A stretch of 64,000 nt of DNA from CBDCVD01 sp965224015 (GCA_965224015.1 OZ245032.1:496001-560000); one strand, 5' to 3'; positions 50,342 through 59,657 are shown, counted from the first letter of the stretch. Notes: generated by a model not told the origin, from the letters alone. Numbers and translations: made by a program.

Positions 50342-52945
50342 AGCTGCGGCAGCACTTTTGGTCGCCGCGGTTGGGCTTAGTTGCAGATGATCGCCGTTAC
50401 GCGTTACGTTAACCGTCTCCCCATCACGAATGTCTCCGGCGAGAATTTTTTCCGACAACGTATCCTGAAGATGCTTTTGTATGGCGCGTTTGAGCGGACG
50501 GGCACCGTAGGCGGGATCATATCCCTGATCGGCCAGCCAGTCCTGTGCGCCTGCATCAAGCACCAGGGTAATTTTCCGCTCATCCAGAAGCTTTTGCAGG
50601 CGTTTGATCTGGATATCGACAATCGCATTCATGTGCTCGCGATGCAGGCGATGGAAAAGGATAATCTCGTCCACACGGTTAATGAATTCGGGGCGGAAGT
50701 GGCCCTTGACCATAGCCATGACCGGTTCCTCCACCGTATCGGTGTCCTCGCCTTCCGCCTGATTGACAAGCAGCTCAGCACCAATATTGGAGGTCATCAC
50801 AATTAATACGTTGCGAAAGTCAACGGTGCGTCCCTGACCGTCGGTTAGGCGCCCGTCATCAAGAACCTGCAGCAAAACGTTAAAGACGTCAGGATGCGCT
50901 TTTTCGATTTCATCAAAAAGGACCACCTGATAGGGCCGCCGACGCACCGCTTCGGTAAGCACGCCGCCCTCATCGTAGCCAACGTAGCCCGGTGGAGCGC
51001 CGATGAGGCGGGCCACGGAGTGTTTTTCCATGAACTCCGACATGTCAATGCGCACCATGGCGTTCTCATCATCAAATAGAAAGCGGGCTAGGGCCTTGGT
51101 CAGTTCGGTTTTGCCGACCCCGGTCGGTCCGAGAAACATAAATGAGCCGATCGGTCGATTGGGATCCTGCAGGCCGGCGCGCGCGCGGCGCACAGCGGTC
51201 GAAACCGCCGCCAGAGCCTCGCTTTGTCCTACCACGCGGCGGCTGAGCATTTCTTCCATGCGCAGAAGTTTCTCGCGTTCTCCCTCGAGCATGCGGTCGA
51301 CAGGAATGCCGGTCCAGCGCGCCACCACATGAGCGATATGCTGCGGCGTGACCGCCTCATCAACCAGCGCTGAGGCGTTGTTGTCCTGTGCCTCAAGGGC
51401 GGTTATTTTTTGCTCCAGATCCGGAATGATGCCGTAGGAAAGCTCCCCCGCGCGCGCCAGATTTCCCTCGCGCTGCGCCCGTTCCAGTTCAATGCGTGAC
51501 TGGTCCAACTCTTCCTTGATGTGCTGCGCTCTGACCAGCTTTTCCTTGTCCGCCTGCCAGCGTTGGGTCAGCACACTGGACTTTTCCTCCAGGTCTGCCA
51601 GATCCTTTTCGAGTTTCTCCAACCGATCCCTGGAAGCCTCATCGCTCTCCTGCTTGAGGGCCTCGCGCTCGATTTTAAGCTGGATAATCCGGCGGTCGAA
51701 TTCATCTAACTCCTCGGGTTTGGAATCTACCTGCATGCGCAAGCGCGAGCCTGCCTCATCCATCAAATCAATAGCCTTGTCGGGCAGGAAGCGATCAGAG
51801 ATATAGCGGTTCGACAGGGTTGCCGCTGACACCAGGGCCGAATCACTAATGCGCACCCCGTGATGCAATTCGTACTTTTCCTTGATCCCGCGCAGGATCG
51901 AAATGGTATCCTCCACCGTCGGCTCGCTAATGTAGACCGGCTGAAAGCGTCTGGCCAGAGCGGCGTCTTTTTCCACATGTTTGCGATACTCATCAAGGGT
52001 GGTCGCGCCCACACAATGGAGTTCGCCGCGCGCCAGAGCCGGTTTCAAAAGGTTCGAGGCGTCCATTGCCCCTTCCGCTTTGCCCGCCCCAACAAGAGTG
52101 TGCATTTCGTCAATAAACAGAATGATATCCCCGTTGGCCGCATGTATTTCCTGTAGGACGGCCTTGAGGCGTTCCTCAAATTCCCCGCGGAACTTTGCTC
52201 CCGCGATCAGGGCGCCCATGTCCAGAAGCACCAGCTTTTTGTCCCGCAAGCTCTCCGGTACATCACCATTGACAATACGTAACGACAAGCCCTCGGCAAT
52301 CGCGGTCTTGCCCACACCCGGTTCGCCGATCAGGACCGGATTGTTTTTGGTGCGCCGGGAAAGAACCTGTACCGTTCGCCTGATCTCCTCGTCACGTCCG
52401 ATAACCGGATCAAGCTTGCCGGCGCGTGCCTCTTCTGTGAGATCGCGGCCGTATTTTTTCAAGGCATCGTAAGAGCCTTCGGCGGAGGCGGTGTCGGCGG
52501 TGCGCCCCTGGCGCAGGGCATTGACGGCCTGCTCAAGGGTTTGCGGTGTTACGCAAGCCCCTCGCAGGGCCTCGCCGGCGGCGCTTTTTTTCAGATTGGC
52601 CATCGCCAGCAACAACCGCTCAACTGTGACAAAACTATCGCCGGCCTTTTTGGCCAGTTCTTGAGCCGAGGTGAGCAGTTTGGCGGTTTCACGTGAAACA
52701 TGAGGCTGCGCGGCGTTGCCCTCGACCTGGGGCAATTTCTGCAACGCCTCCGTGGTGCGCGCAAGCACCGTTGCAGGGTCACCGCCGGCGCTGCGAATGA
52801 GCCCCATGGTCAGTCCGTCAGGGTCCTCAAGAAGCGCTATCAGCAGGTGTTCTGGAGTAATTTGAGGATGTCCCTCAGCAAAGGCGCGCGACTGGGCCTG
52901 CTGTACCATGGCCCGGGCGCGTTCGGTATAGTTGTCAAAGTTCAT
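50339..52945 (-). CDS. clpB: ATP-dependent disaggregase ClpB
   Basis: 868 residues, normal ClpB size. Clp N-domain repeats at the start (MNFDNYTERARAMVQQAQSRAF...HPQITPEHLLIALL). First AAA+ with Walker A GEPGVGKTAIAEGL near 205 and Walker B ILFIDEMHTLVGAG. The long coiled-coil M-domain (about 410-530), rich in Glu/Lys/Leu, distinguishes ClpB from ClpA/ClpC. Second AAA+ with GPTGVGKTELTKALA near 605 and VVLFDEIEKAHPDVFN. It resolves protein aggregates with DnaK after heat stress. AAGGGGCA precedes the ATG. Monocistronic; the upstream gap holds family B copies. The TAG stop comes from a repeat. Confidence 0.96.
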   Translation of the reverse strand: MNFDNYTERARAMVQQAQSRAFAEGHPQITPEHLLIALLEDPDGLTMGLIRSAGGDPATVLARTTEALQKLPQVEGNAAQPHVSRETAKLLTSAQELAKKAGDSFVTVERLLLAMANLKKSAAGEALRGACVTPQTLEQAVNALRQGRTADTASAEGSYDALKKYGRDLTEEARAGKLDPVIGRDEEIRRTVQVLSRRTKNNPVLIGEPGVGKTAIAEGLSLRIVNGDVPESLRDKKLVLLDMGALIAGAKFRGEFEERLKAVLQEIHAANGDIILFIDEMHTLVGAGKAEGAMDASNLLKPALARGELHCVGATTLDEYRKHVEKDAALARRFQPVYISEPTVEDTISILRGIKEKYELHHGVRISDSALVSAATLSNRYISDRFLPDKAIDLMDEAGSRLRMQVDSKPEELDEFDRRIIQLKIEREALKQESDEASRDRLEKLEKDLADLEEKSSVLTQRWQADKEKLVRAQHIKEELDQSRIELERAQREGNLARAGELSYGIIPDLEQKITALEAQDNNASALVDEAVTPQHIAHVVARWTGIPVDRMLEGEREKLLRMEEMLSRRVVGQSEALAAVSTAVRRARAGLQDPNRPIGSFMFLGPTGVGKTELTKALARFLFDDENAMVRIDMSEFMEKHSVARLIGAPPGYVGYDEGGVLTEAVRRRPYQVVLFDEIEKAHPDVFNVLLQVLDDGRLTDGQGRTVDFRNVLIVMTSNIGAELLVNQAEGEDTDTVEEPVMAMVKGHFRPEFINRVDEIILFHRLHREHMNAIVDIQIKRLQKLLDERKITLVLDAGAQDWLADQGYDPAYGARPLKRAIQKHLQDTLSEKILAGDIRDGETVNVTRNGDHLQLSPTAATKSAAAA

Positions 52946-53028
52946 TGCTATAATGCCCCTTGGCTTGCCTCAGTGATGATTGTGATTGCTCTGAAGGCGA
53001 CACCTGCGTGCACGAGCGCGAGTGCCGA

Positions 53029-53173
53029 CTATACCACAGCAAAATGCGTTTAATGGGAATCATACGCATTTGCGTATTGTTCTCGCATTTTGCTATAGAC
53101 TTCAGGGCGATCAGCTTTATGGGTTTAGCTGCACCCCTGGCAAAATGGGGACAACTAAACGTATGCTGATCTA
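53029..53173 (-). repeat. family B repeat, full copy upstream of clpB
   Basis: Full copy with a degraded right end (CTATACCACAGCAAAATGCG). It lies about 85 bp from the clpB start, in its likely promoter region. Confidence 0.8.
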
Positions 53174-53288
53174 ATGCGTTCAGGTCAAAAGTTTCTGACA
53201 AAAAATATATAAGGGGTGGAATTAAAAATTGAAGAGGCCAGATGCGATGTTGCGGTAAAATGTCGGGGAGCGGGTAGGTGGATGCCGA

Positions 53289-53364
53289 CTATAGCAAATT
53301 GCGTTTAGTTGGAATCATGGGGCTCCAGCATTGTTTTTGCATTTTGCTATAGATTCCAGGGCGA
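53289..53364 (-). repeat. family B right half only
   Basis: CTATAGCAAATTGCG to GCATTTTGCTATAG and a little beyond (ATTCCAGGGCGA), then broken off. Preceded by TGCCGACTATA, as is the copy at 53029. Confidence 0.75.
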
Positions 53365-53385
53365 AATGGATATGCCCATAAATCT

Positions 53386-53415
53386 AACGTGTACAAAACG
53401 CCAATGCCGATGGTA
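53386..53415 (-). repeat. family A end fragment
   Basis: AACGTGTACAAAACGCCAAT to CGATGGTAT, about the first 30 bases of family A in reverse. Confidence 0.5.
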
Positions 53416-53448
53416 TAAATAGACGTTTCCAGCTGCCGAACTCACTAC

Positions 53449-53721
53449 TCACTCTTCTTCAAATTTGCTTTCCACAAGCGCCGCGAGTTCGTCAAGAGCC
53501 TCGCGCGCCTGCGGGCCCTCAGCGCTGACAACAATTTGTGTTCCCAGGCTGGCAGCAAGCATCATCAGCCCCATAATCGACGTTCCGGCAACGCTCATTC
53601 CGTCCTTTGTGACCTGAATATCGGCATCGAATTTTTCCGCATAGCGGACAAACTTTGCTGAAGCGCGCGCATGCAGGCCACGGACATTGGTAATAGTTAG
53701 GTTTTTTTTTAGCACAGGCAA
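53449..53721 (-). CDS. HPr-family phosphocarrier protein
   Basis: 90 residues from a TTG, with a GTG two codons in as alternative; an ATG start is absent. The phosphorylated His is in NVRGLHARASAKFV (His17 from the TTG). The regulatory Ser, target of HPr kinase, is in GTSIMGLMMLAAS (Ser48). It relays phosphate from PTS enzyme I to the EIIA encoded just upstream. As no sugar permease is near, this is the nitrogen/regulatory type of PTS common in alphaproteobacteria. Last gene of the chvG-hprK-EIIA-HPr cluster. Confidence 0.9.
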   Translation of the reverse strand: MPVLKKNLTITNVRGLHARASAKFVRYAEKFDADIQVTKDGMSVAGTSIMGLMMLAASLGTQIVVSAEGPQAREALDELAALVESKFEEE

Positions 53722-53775
53722 GGCAATCCGGGAGCCGTTGTCACCGCATTCATATGCCTGTTGCCACCCAAACTG

Positions 53776-54180
53776 TCAATCCTCGCCGGAGAGAACATGC
53801 GAGGCAATATTGATATATTTTCTACCGGCCTCCTGGGCCGCCTCCACGGCTTCCACCAGAGATTTGTCTGCGCGTACCCTTGAGAGCTTAACCAGCATGG
53901 GCAAATTGACCCCGGCGAGAACCTCCACATTGGCGTTTTCCATTACCGAAATGGCCAGATTGGATGGGGTGCCCCCAAACATGTCGGTCAAAAGCGCTAC
54001 ACCCTCGCCGCTGTCTACGGACTGAACCGTGGAAAGAATGTCATGCCGACGCTGCTCCATGTCGTCGTCCGGACCGATAGAAATCACCGCAAATTGGGAT
54101 TGCTCGCCAACAACGTGGGTTAATGCCGCATGAAACTCCTGCGCAAGCTTACCGTGAGTAACGACAACAATACCAATCAT
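53776..54180 (-). CDS. PTS EIIA component, mannose (ManX/EIIA-Man) family
   Basis: 134 residues from the ATG at 54180; the frame upstream to 54303 overlaps nothing useful and lacks a site. The EIIA-Man fold has the phosphorylated His in IGIVVVTHGKLAQEF (His9) and VALLTDMFGGTPSNLAISVM near 66-85. There is no EIIB, EIIC or EIID partner, so it is regulatory rather than for transport. In alphaproteobacteria this protein with HPr and HprK forms a relay tied to the ChvG/ChvI two-component system. Confidence 0.92.
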   Translation of the reverse strand: MIGIVVVTHGKLAQEFHAALTHVVGEQSQFAVISIGPDDDMEQRRHDILSTVQSVDSGEGVALLTDMFGGTPSNLAISVMENANVEVLAGVNLPMLVKLSRVRADKSLVEAVEAAQEAGRKYINIASHVLSGED

Positions 54181-54331
54181 GCAACCTACGCCCATTGTCA
54201 AATTCGTCTGCCCATCCCCCAGCGAGTCTCCATGGTATCCCCGATCGTGGTGCGAGTGCAAGCAGCGAACAACAAATTGTTGGCACGACAAACACAAGGG
54301 CAAAACGCCAATCTGGCGTCTGTGCAGCCGT

Positions 54332-54799
54332 TCATGCCGTCACGGATAGCGGGTCTGGGCAACCGGCATTGACGTGCAGGGCGATGAAATGGTCCACCAG
54401 ATCGGGGGTATCGTGCCGCAAGGACGTGCGTAGCCAAGGCAAAGGTACCCCGCAAAGCACCTGGCGTAGTGCCCGGTCATCCGGCGCTCGCTCGACCTGC
54501 CCCAATGTGAGATCAATCACGCCATGAATTTGTGCGACAGGTTCATGGGCCATGGGGGTGATCCCCAAACCGAATATTTCAATCATTCCGGCAATGGACG
54601 AGGGCGCATGTGCGAGCAGGCGCCCGTTATGGGCTGCGATGAACACCTGATCATCGCTCACAAGACGGGCAAACTGGCTACGGTCTTTGGCCACCCTCAG
54701 CAGAGCGCGGGTCAGGGATGTCTTGCCTGTGCCCGAAGGGCCGGTTATCAGCAAGCCGAACCGTTGATACAGGAGCGCGCTGGCATGAATATTGTCCAT
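54332..54799 (-). CDS. hprK: HPr kinase/phosphorylase, short alphaproteobacterial form
   Basis: 155 residues from the ATG at 54799 (MDNIHASALLYQRFGLLITGP), the size of the truncated alphaproteobacterial HprK that has only the C-terminal kinase domain. The P-loop is GPSGTGKTS (residues 20-28). The capping/catalytic region is RLVSDDQVFIAAHNGRLLAHAP near 52-73, and the HprK signature is AGMIEIFGLGI near 78-88. It phosphorylates HPr on the regulatory Ser using ATP. The open frame reaches 55255, but that part is the antisense-like shadow of chvG. It starts 40 bp after chvG stops, with no strong ribosome site, so coupling is likely. Confidence 0.9.
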   Translation of the reverse strand: MDNIHASALLYQRFGLLITGPSGTGKTSLTRALLRVAKDRSQFARLVSDDQVFIAAHNGRLLAHAPSSIAGMIEIFGLGITPMAHEPVAQIHGVIDLTLGQVERAPDDRALRQVLCGVPLPWLRTSLRHDTPDLVDHFIALHVNAGCPDPLSVTA

Positions 54800-54839
54800 A
54801 GGGATACCGACTTCACTGTATGCTGAACCCGGGCCTCGG

Positions 54840-56840
54840 TCAGGATACGGGCAGCCGCGCGATAAATCGGGCCCCGATAATGCGTGGTGGGTCGAAAGAT
54901 CGATCATATCTGTTTTCGGCCCACAGATGTCCTCCATGGGCCTCGATGATTTGGCGCGAAATGGACAGGCCGAGCCCCGAATGCTGGCCAAAGGACTCGC
55001 GCCCGGGGCGATCGGTGTAAAAGCGCGCAAATATTTGCTCGAGACTTTCCGGTTCCACGCCCGGCCCCCCGTCCTCAATGTGAATATCAAGCGTGCTTTT
55101 GTTTCGCTCAAGAACAACCGCAACCTGGGAAGGAGGAGAAAACGAGCACGCATTGTCCAACAGGTTATGCACCACCTGACCCAGGCGGCTGTCGTTTGCA
55201 AGCACGCTAAAGGGCGAGGCGAGGGCATCGCTTGCGCCTTTTGCTGTCGCCTCACCTGGATTATTCGGGCTGCGGCGGTCCTCGCGCGCGCGTCTGTCTA
55301 CACACGACAACGCGATCCCTCCGGTAGGCGACGGCGTTCCACGAATTTCATTGGCTATGCTGATCACGGTCTCCAGCAGCGTTTTCACGTTCACCGGTTG
55401 CAGGTCCTCCCGTGCGAGTTCGGCATCCAGCCGGGACGCATCGGAGATGTCATTGATGAGCCGGTCGAGGCGGCGAATATCGTGCTGCATGATGGCGATA
55501 AGGCGATCGTGATCGTCTTTGGTGGGGGCAACCGGTAATGTCTCCATGGCGCTGCGCAGGGACGTCAGGGGGTTCTTCAGCTCGTGCGCAACGTCAGCGG
55601 CGAAGGCTTCAATCGCTTCGATGCGGTTATAAAGCGCGTTTGTCATGTCACGCAGGGAACCGGACAGATGCCCGATTTCGTCGCGGCGATTGGAAAAATC
55701 AGGAATCTCCCTGCGAAACTTCACCCCCTTGACCCCGCGCCGGACCCGGTCCGCGGCTGCGGCCAGGCGGTGCATGGGACCGGCTATGGTTCCCGCCAGG
55801 AGGATTGACAGAATGCTGGTCACCACCGCTGCAATGACAAAGACCCGTAATATTCCGACGCGCTGTCTGCGCAGGACCGCATCGATGCGCCCCGGCTCGG
55901 TGGATAACATCAACGCCCCATGGACCTTGCGCAGTCGCTGGATGGGAACCGCCACCGAGACAATGAGCTCTCCGGCCTCGGTGAGGCGTGCCTGACTGCC
56001 GGTCGAGCCTTTCAGGGCGCTTTCGATTTCCGCATAAGCCTTTCCATTGACATCGGCCAACTCACGATAAATTTCCTCGTCGCCGCGCCATAGCCAGATA
56101 ACCGATCGCCGCCAGAGCCGGCGCCAGTAGCCAGGTTCTTCCTGCACGTTGCCCTCAAAGCGAAACACATCGCCACGGGAGTAGAGGTTTTTTGTATCAA
56201 CCACCAGGAAACCTTCCTGGTCAAAGATACGGGCGCGATTTCCTGTGGGCGTGACCAGGCGACGCAGAATTGGCGTGGCGCGTTCTGGATTAATGGGAAA
56301 ATCCTGCTGTGTCAGGGCGTTTTCAAAGTCCGTTGCGGCCTCGCCGGCGTCCAGGTCCAGCAGACGCTCCGGCTCGATCATAAGGGTATTGGTCTCCACC
56401 GTCGCCGCCGAGGCTATGGCACTGGCAATGATCTCGCCCTGTACCTTCAGGGATTGGGTGCGTGTGGCGATTATGTCCCGACGCGACTGATCAAGATACA
56501 GGATACCGGCAACCAGAACCAGCAGGGCCGCAATATTGAGAAATACGATGCGTTGAGTCAGGGAAGAGAACGCTGAAATACGCACCTGCTTAAGAAACCG
56601 CCGCCAGGGATGTTCCACCAGATCAGCGGAATCCTTGACGTGAGGAGGGTCCGCGGGTGCCGGCTGCCGCCAGGTATCCCTAAGCGCACTTTCCTGGGTC
56701 GCATGCGCGAGCTGTGGGGAAACCGGCGCTTTGTGGGGTGAAAACTGAGAAACCACCACCACATTGTCGCTACCCTTGGGGACGGTTGCGCTTTTCCCTC
56801 TGTCTGCTTTATGGCTCTGCGCCGTGGATTCGGGTTTCAT
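54840..56840 (-). CDS. chvG: ChvG-like sensor histidine kinase
   Basis: 666 residues from the ATG at 56840, chosen for GTGAGGATC upstream; the frame is open to a GTG at 57029. It has a long cytosolic N-terminus, then TM1 (IVFLNIAALLVLVAGILYL, about 105-123) and a large periplasmic sensor domain with RARIFDQEGFLVVDTKNLYSRGDVFRF. TM2 (VFVIAAVVTSILSILLAGTI) leads to HAMP, then the H-box FAADVAHELKNPLTSLRSA, N-box VVHNLLDNACSFS, and G-boxes EDGGPGVEPES and GLGLSISRQI. ChvG senses acid or envelope conditions and is blocked by ExoR in rhizobia. It lies directly upstream of hprK-EIIA-HPr as in many relatives, but the usual chvI regulator gene is not upstream: a TSUP permease gene is there instead. 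Confidence 0.9.
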   Translation of the reverse strand: MKPESTAQSHKADRGKSATVPKGSDNVVVVSQFSPHKAPVSPQLAHATQESALRDTWRQPAPADPPHVKDSADLVEHPWRRFLKQVRISAFSSLTQRIVFLNIAALLVLVAGILYLDQSRRDIIATRTQSLKVQGEIIASAIASAATVETNTLMIEPERLLDLDAGEAATDFENALTQQDFPINPERATPILRRLVTPTGNRARIFDQEGFLVVDTKNLYSRGDVFRFEGNVQEEPGYWRRLWRRSVIWLWRGDEEIYRELADVNGKAYAEIESALKGSTGSQARLTEAGELIVSVAVPIQRLRKVHGALMLSTEPGRIDAVLRRQRVGILRVFVIAAVVTSILSILLAGTIAGPMHRLAAAADRVRRGVKGVKFRREIPDFSNRRDEIGHLSGSLRDMTNALYNRIEAIEAFAADVAHELKNPLTSLRSAMETLPVAPTKDDHDRLIAIMQHDIRRLDRLINDISDASRLDAELAREDLQPVNVKTLLETVISIANEIRGTPSPTGGIALSCVDRRAREDRRSPNNPGEATAKGASDALASPFSVLANDSRLGQVVHNLLDNACSFSPPSQVAVVLERNKSTLDIHIEDGGPGVEPESLEQIFARFYTDRPGRESFGQHSGLGLSISRQIIEAHGGHLWAENRYDRSFDPPRIIGARFIARLPVS

Positions 56841-57053
56841 GGCCCCGGGATCCTCACGTATGAATCGGACAAATGAATCGGGCAAAATATATTTCGCTTT
56901 GCGCATACCAAAATGGCTACAGCGAAATTCAGGCTTTTGGATCTGCAACACCCCATCAAGCTTCATTCGGCCATGCAATGGTTCAGATCCGACCGAGGAG
57001 ACCCTATCACGAAAAACATGTATTTGCACGTGCCGTTGTGGTTTTAGGTTATT

Positions 57054-57115
57054 CTAGAGCGTGTCATGTTTTAATAGAAGCCATTCTGCTTCTATTAAAA
57101 CATGACACGCTCTAG
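57054..57115. repeat. family D 28-bp perfect palindrome between TSUP gene and chvG
   Basis: Arms 57054-57081 and 57088-57115 (CTAGAGCGTGTCATGTTTTA...) are exact complements around the 6-nt loop CATTCT. The TSUP stop and last codons lie in the right arm. It could act as a terminator or processing hairpin; single arms occur at 25565, 28265 and 49166. Confidence 0.85.
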
Positions 57116-57952
57116 TTGTACCTGAAAACCGCTATGGACAACCTGGCTGGCCCGCTCCCCCGTTGCTGAGGGGGCAAGCCAGATCCAGGTGGCATCGATC
57201 ACGGATGCCAGGCAGACGGCCATGACGAGCAAAAGCGCAAAGCGACGGTAGAACGTCTGGGACGCAAGGGGAAATAGCTTCACCCCGAGCCCAACGCCCA
57301 CAATATAGGGGACAAGAAGCATCAGGCCCAAACCCAGCGCCCTGGGCGTAAAAAGACCAAAAAGTGCCAGCATCGCTACGGAAATGATGGTCTGGATAAA
57401 AAAGTAGCCGGCAATCAGGGCCCTGGCCTGCGTGGCAGTGCCAGCAGTGGCAAGGGTAAACAGGATCACTGGCGGGCCGCTTAGGGCCGTGGCGCCGGAC
57501 AGAAAGCCAGCTAAGGCGCCAACACTACAAAGGGCCAGGCGCCGCGTCCGCGCCACAGATGGAAAGCGCCAGCCCGACGCCAGTATCAAAGCGCAGGTCA
57601 GCGCCAAAAGGCCAATTGCAACCCGAAGCGGTATGGGGTCGATCCGGGTCAGAACATAGACCCCGATGGGGGTGGTCACCGCGCTGGCCGTCACCATAAA
57701 TGACAAGTCTCGCCAGCGAATATGCCGCCAGGCGTTGAGGACCAGGGGGATTTGCCCCGGCATATCCATGATTTGGATAACCGGCACCGTCAGAACCGGG
57801 CCGATCAGGGCGGCATAAGTGGGTACGATAACCAACCCGGCACCAAAGCCGGTTAACCCGCGCAGCGCGCCGCCAAGCAAAGCGGCGGCGATCATAATTG
57901 CCAATGCGGTGGCGGAAAGCGCAAATAAACCCGAACCAAGCGCCTCAATCAT
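57095..57952 (-). CDS. TSUP-family permease (sulfite exporter TauE/SafE-like)
   Basis: 285 residues with about eight TM helices. The family pattern is GGALRGLTGFGAGLVIVPTYAALIGPVLTVPVIQIMD near 27-63 and a repeated GALAGFLSGATALSGPPVILFTLA near 148-171. TSUP proteins move organosulfur or small anions; the substrate is unknown here. The last residues (ERVMF) and the TAA stop are encoded by the family D palindrome, so the original C-terminus may have been replaced. It is 30 bp downstream of hemB in the same direction. Confidence 0.87.
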   Translation of the reverse strand: MIEALGSGLFALSATALAIMIAAALLGGALRGLTGFGAGLVIVPTYAALIGPVLTVPVIQIMDMPGQIPLVLNAWRHIRWRDLSFMVTASAVTTPIGVYVLTRIDPIPLRVAIGLLALTCALILASGWRFPSVARTRRLALCSVGALAGFLSGATALSGPPVILFTLATAGTATQARALIAGYFFIQTIISVAMLALFGLFTPRALGLGLMLLVPYIVGVGLGVKLFPLASQTFYRRFALLLVMAVCLASVIDATWIWLAPSATGERASQVVHSGFQVQLERVMF

Positions 57953-57982
57953 GGAAAGATAAAGTCAAGATCATAGTCAGGA

Positions 57983-59026
57983 TCATACGGCCCGATGACG
58001 CAAAAGTTCAGCCGCTTCCAGCGCAAAATAGGTCAAGATACCGTCGCACCCGGCCCGCTTGAAAGCCAAAAGAGACTCCATCATCACGGCGTCCTGCTCA
58101 AGCCAACCGTTTTTCGCGGCCGCACAGATCATGGCGTATTCGCCCGAGACCTGATACGCAAATAACGGCACCTCGAAACGTGTTTTCAGCCGCTGCACAA
58201 TATCAAGATAGGCAAGCCCCGGCTTGACCATCAACATGTCGGCCCCTTCGTCGATGTCAAGGCGCGCCTCCATGATGGCTTCGTCACTGTTGCCTGGGTC
58301 CATCTGGTAGGTGCGCTTGTCTCCTTTCAGGGCTGGCGCCGAGCCCACCGCATCGCGAAACGGACTATAAAAGGCAGAGGCGTATTTGGCGGTGTAGGCC
58401 ATGATGCCCACGTCAGTAAATCCGGCATTGTCCAGGGCGCCGCGAATGGCGCCGACCCGACCGTCCATCATGTCCGAGGGGGCGATAATATCAGCACCCG
58501 CAAGGGCATGTTTACACGCGATCTGGCAAAAAAGTGCAACACTGGCGTCATTGTCAATCAGCCCTTGGCGCATAAGACCGTCGTGGCCGTGACTGGTATA
58601 AAGATCAAGGGCAACATCGGTGATGATGCCCATATCGGGAACATCCTGCTTGATGGCTCTGATGGCCTGGCAAACGAGATTATCTTCGCACAAGGCTTGC
58701 GAGGCCGTGTCATCGCGGGTATCGGCGTCGGAATAGGGAAACAGGGCCATTGCCGGAATGCCCAGCGCGTGCGCCTGGTGCGCGCCCTTGCGTGCCTCAT
58801 CAACGGACAACCGCGCAACCCCCGGCATGGACGCAATGGGCTGACGCTGAGCGGTTCCGGAACAGAGAAAAACCGGCCAGATTAAATCCTCAACCGCAAG
58901 TGAATTTTGCCGCACCAGACGCCGGATCCAGCCGTGGCGCCGGTTGCGCCGCGGGCGCCGGGTAAGAGATTGCACAACAGGACTTTCAACATCTGATGAC
59001 GTCTTACGCGAACCGTACTTGCCCAT
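57983..59026 (-). CDS. hemB: delta-aminolevulinic acid dehydratase (porphobilinogen synthase)
   Basis: 347 residues. Both active-site lysines are seen: MAYTAKYASAFYSPFRDA near 205 and MLMVKPGLAYLDIV near 262. The metal loop is DVALDLYTSHGHDGL with Asp in place of the zinc cysteines, which is the Mg-dependent form common in alphaproteobacteria. IIAPSDMMDGRVGAIR and QVSGEYAMI are standard. It joins two 5-aminolevulinate molecules into porphobilinogen for haem and corrin synthesis, including the B12 needed by the ethylmalonyl-CoA pathway. A basic N-terminal stretch (RRPRRNRRHGWIRRLVR) is usual for this group. Confidence 0.95.
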   Translation of the reverse strand: MGKYGSRKTSSDVESPVVQSLTRRPRRNRRHGWIRRLVRQNSLAVEDLIWPVFLCSGTAQRQPIASMPGVARLSVDEARKGAHQAHALGIPAMALFPYSDADTRDDTASQALCEDNLVCQAIRAIKQDVPDMGIITDVALDLYTSHGHDGLMRQGLIDNDASVALFCQIACKHALAGADIIAPSDMMDGRVGAIRGALDNAGFTDVGIMAYTAKYASAFYSPFRDAVGSAPALKGDKRTYQMDPGNSDEAIMEARLDIDEGADMLMVKPGLAYLDIVQRLKTRFEVPLFAYQVSGEYAMICAAAKNGWLEQDAVMMESLLAFKRAGCDGILTYFALEAAELLRHRAV

Positions 59027-59141
59027 ATAACACCTACCACCTGGTACCGGCCGTTAATCGTGGCCTAACAACGCCAAAGAGCACCATAGCAGCGTCTGGT
59101 TGGGCTGCAAGAGATTTTACCCCCTTAAACCCGACACACTG

Positions 59142-59657
59142 CTAGGGCGCTGATTGGACAATGTCCGCGTTATTCAGCAAGTCCAGCGCCGTGGCCACCG
59201 CTTGATAGCGCACCTGGGTCCGTCCCAGGTCGCCAAAGCGCTTCTCAACAGGATGAGAACGCATCAGCGTCGCTACGCACAAGTGCACCAGCCCCACGGG
59301 CTTTGCAGGACTACCGCCGTCTGGTCCGGCAATGCCCGTAAGCGCAATGGCAACATCGGCTCCTGCCGCCTTAAGGGCCCCCTCGGCCATGGCGACCGCG
59401 ACCGGTGCGCTCACCGCGCCGCAGGTGTCCAAAAGAGCAAAAGGCACATCAAGCTGCGCCTGTTTCGCGCCATTGGAATAGGTGACAAAAGCGCAATTCA
59501 GTACCCTTGAGGCGCCCGCGGCACTGGTGATCGCGCCGGCGACCAGGCCACCGGTGCAGCTTTCGGCACACGTTAAGGTCAGGCCCTTATGGGTATAGAT
59601 GGCGACCGTGTGCCGCGCTCTATGGCAAAGTTCATTCCAGGTGAGCGGTTTCGTCAT
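59142..59657 (-). CDS. CinA-family nicotinamide-nucleotide amidohydrolase (PncC)
   Basis: 171 residues from the ATG at 59657; ATGs at 59663, 59675 and 59681 are also in frame within an ATGACC-rich repeat, and no ribosome site decides. It has the CinA C-terminal domain alone: LTLTCAESCTGGLVAGAITSAAGASRVLNCAFVTYSNGAKQAQLDV near 25-70 (catalytic Ser/Thr and Lys), SAPVAVAMAEGAL, and ALTGIAGPDGGSPAKPVGLVH near 110-130. It hydrolyses NMN to nicotinate mononucleotide and ammonia for NAD recycling. It overlaps the ispDF 3' end by about 26 bp, so translation is probably coupled. Confidence 0.9.
   Translation of the reverse strand: MTKPLTWNELCHRARHTVAIYTHKGLTLTCAESCTGGLVAGAITSAAGASRVLNCAFVTYSNGAKQAQLDVPFALLDTCGAVSAPVAVAMAEGALKAAGADVAIALTGIAGPDGGSPAKPVGLVHLCVATLMRSHPVEKRFGDLGRTQVRYQAVATALDLLNNADIVQSAP

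Noticed and set aside
54800..55255. Upstream extension of the hprK frame
   Set aside because: It lies over the 3' end of chvG, which has conserved kinase motifs in its own frame; HprK starts cleanly at MDNIHAS.
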